NCBI GenBank assembly: GCA_028293225.1
Contig: JAQGPE010000101.1
Span: 1-6,835, forward strand
DNA length: 6,835 nt
Source: Akkermansiaceae bacterium
Lineage (GTDB): Bacteria > Verrucomicrobiota > Verrucomicrobiia > Verrucomicrobiales > Akkermansiaceae
Direction: 5' to 3'
Below are positions 6,238-6,835 of this stretch, in pieces. Position numbers and translations under genes: made by a program. Position 1 is the stretch's first letter; the number at the start of each line of letters is the position of its first letter. Below the pieces are notes generated by a model, which worked only from the letters and a program-made list of their open reading frames with translations, did not search any database and was not told where the DNA came from.

Positions 6238-6835
6238 TCAATGATCGGGCGTGTCGCCGTCGATCGGACCGACAAACGGCGGCTCGAGGATCAGCTCGTC
6301 GCCCTGAACCGGCTTCACGCCGGCGAACTTGGTGACCGGGTTGGCGATGGTGCCGTCCGGAGTGATCTGGTCGACGCGCAGCTTGCCGAGGATGCCGCCG
6401 TTGCGGCGGATCAGCAGCTCGGTGCCGGCCTGGACGTTTTCAGGAGAGGTGATTTCGACCGTGGCGAAGGAGCCCGCATCCGGGCTGTCGACCCACTCGG
6501 TCACGCGGCCCATCAGGGTGGCCTGCTGGATCATGGCCATGCGGCGGGAGACCTTGTCGGCGGCGCGGTCGGGCGTGGTGGTCTTCGGCAGGCGGTTGGC
6601 GAGCAGGCCGGCTTCCTGGTCCTTCAGGCTGGAGTCACGCTCGGCCTTCTGTTTTTCCTCTTCCAGCTCCTGGATCTTGGCGTTCGCTTCGGCCAGTTCG
6701 GAAGGGGAAGGAGCGGCGTAGCTTGGCGCTGGGGTCGAAGCCTGGGTGACGGCAGGCCCACCGGCCTGAGGATTGGTCAGGCGAAGCTTTTCGACCTCTA
6801 GTTTCTCTTTTTCAAGTTCCAGGCGCGCCAGTTCG
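6238..6835 (-). CDS. coiled-coil protein with beta-rich C-terminal domain (5' end outside window)
   Basis: The minus frame is open to the right edge, so only the C-terminal 198 residues are visible; an internal ATG at 6540 would cut into the protein and is not preferred. From the edge: a charged heptad-like stretch (ELARLELEKEKLEVEKLRL), a Pro/Ala/Ser linker (about 20-45), a second coil (ELAEANAKIQELEEEKQKAE, about 46-65), then a linker and a beta-rich domain (about 105-190). That domain alternates short strands with Gly turns: GRVTEWV, FATVEI, AGTELLIRRNGGILGKLRVDQI, and VQGDELIL near the end. Similar tails (a domain of the form G-x-V ... G-x-x-L-x-V-x-R-x-G ... G-D-x-V) occur in uncharacterised envelope proteins; this likeness is from memory. 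The gene converges on the TPR gene with only 6 bp between stops. A long plus-strand frame over it is a shadow. Function unknown. Confidence 0.72.
   Translation of the reverse strand, partial: ELARLELEKEKLEVEKLRLTNPQAGGPAVTQASTPAPSYAAPSPSELAEANAKIQELEEEKQKAERDSSLKDQEAGLLANRLPKTTTPDRAADKVSRRMAMIQQATLMGRVTEWVDSPDAGSFATVEITSPENVQAGTELLIRRNGGILGKLRVDQITPDGTIANPVTKFAGVKPVQGDELILEPPFVGPIDGDTPDH

Noticed and set aside
6255..6281. CGCCGT/ACGGCG hairpin as a plus-strand terminator for the second TPR gene
   Set aside because: 15-nt loop and no T-run; it lies in the C-terminal codons of the opposite gene and is probably chance pairing.
6241..6801. Plus-strand open frame opposite the coiled-coil gene
   Set aside because: The minus strand gives a coherent coil-linker-beta architecture and is open to the edge; the plus product is compositional noise.

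Overview
The window is GC-rich and densely coded, and looks bacterial. Two long secreted TPR proteins, a 3D-domain lipoprotein, an endonuclease III and a tandem-AAA-type ATPase, mostly without clear Shine-Dalgarno sites, would fit a Verrucomicrobia- or Planctomycetes-like genome. That placement is an impression from gene content and protein style; no marker gene in the window settles it.

Layout: (1) 2-1081 (+), the 3' part of a Cdc48-like AAA+ ATPase whose start lies left of the window. (2) 1082-1368, a 287-bp intergenic region with a terminator-like hairpin, a 9-bp direct repeat, a bulged hairpin and a GC-rich leader hairpin. (3) 1369-2058 (+), a lipoprotein with a 3D (three-aspartate) double-psi barrel domain. 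(4) 2077-2712 (+), endonuclease III (nth), only 18 bp behind it. (5) A 75-bp spacer with a striking palindrome. (6) 2788-5312 (+), a large exported TPR protein whose reading frame breaks near 5130. (7) 5317-6231 (+), a second exported TPR protein, 4 bp after the first in its corrected frame. (8) 6238-6835 (-), the 3' part of a convergent coiled-coil protein, with 6 bp between the two stop codons.

The central point is that an uninterrupted frame from 2734 to 6231 (1165 codons) looks like one giant protein but is best read as two genes. Around 5120-5142 the coding signal moves to the -1 frame and runs to a TGA at 5310-5312. The next gene then starts at 5317 with its own signal peptide, back in the original frame. 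Loss of one C from a CCC run at 5128-5130 explains this most simply. A phase-correct GGGAAAG heptamer followed by a small GC-rich hairpin makes programmed -1 frameshifting a possible but weaker alternative.

Functionally, the 3D lipoprotein and the two TPR proteins point to envelope biology (peptidoglycan handling, periplasmic scaffolding). nth is base-excision repair and probably only shares a transcript. I see no tRNA, rRNA, CRISPR array, insertion sequence or clear sign of recent transfer.
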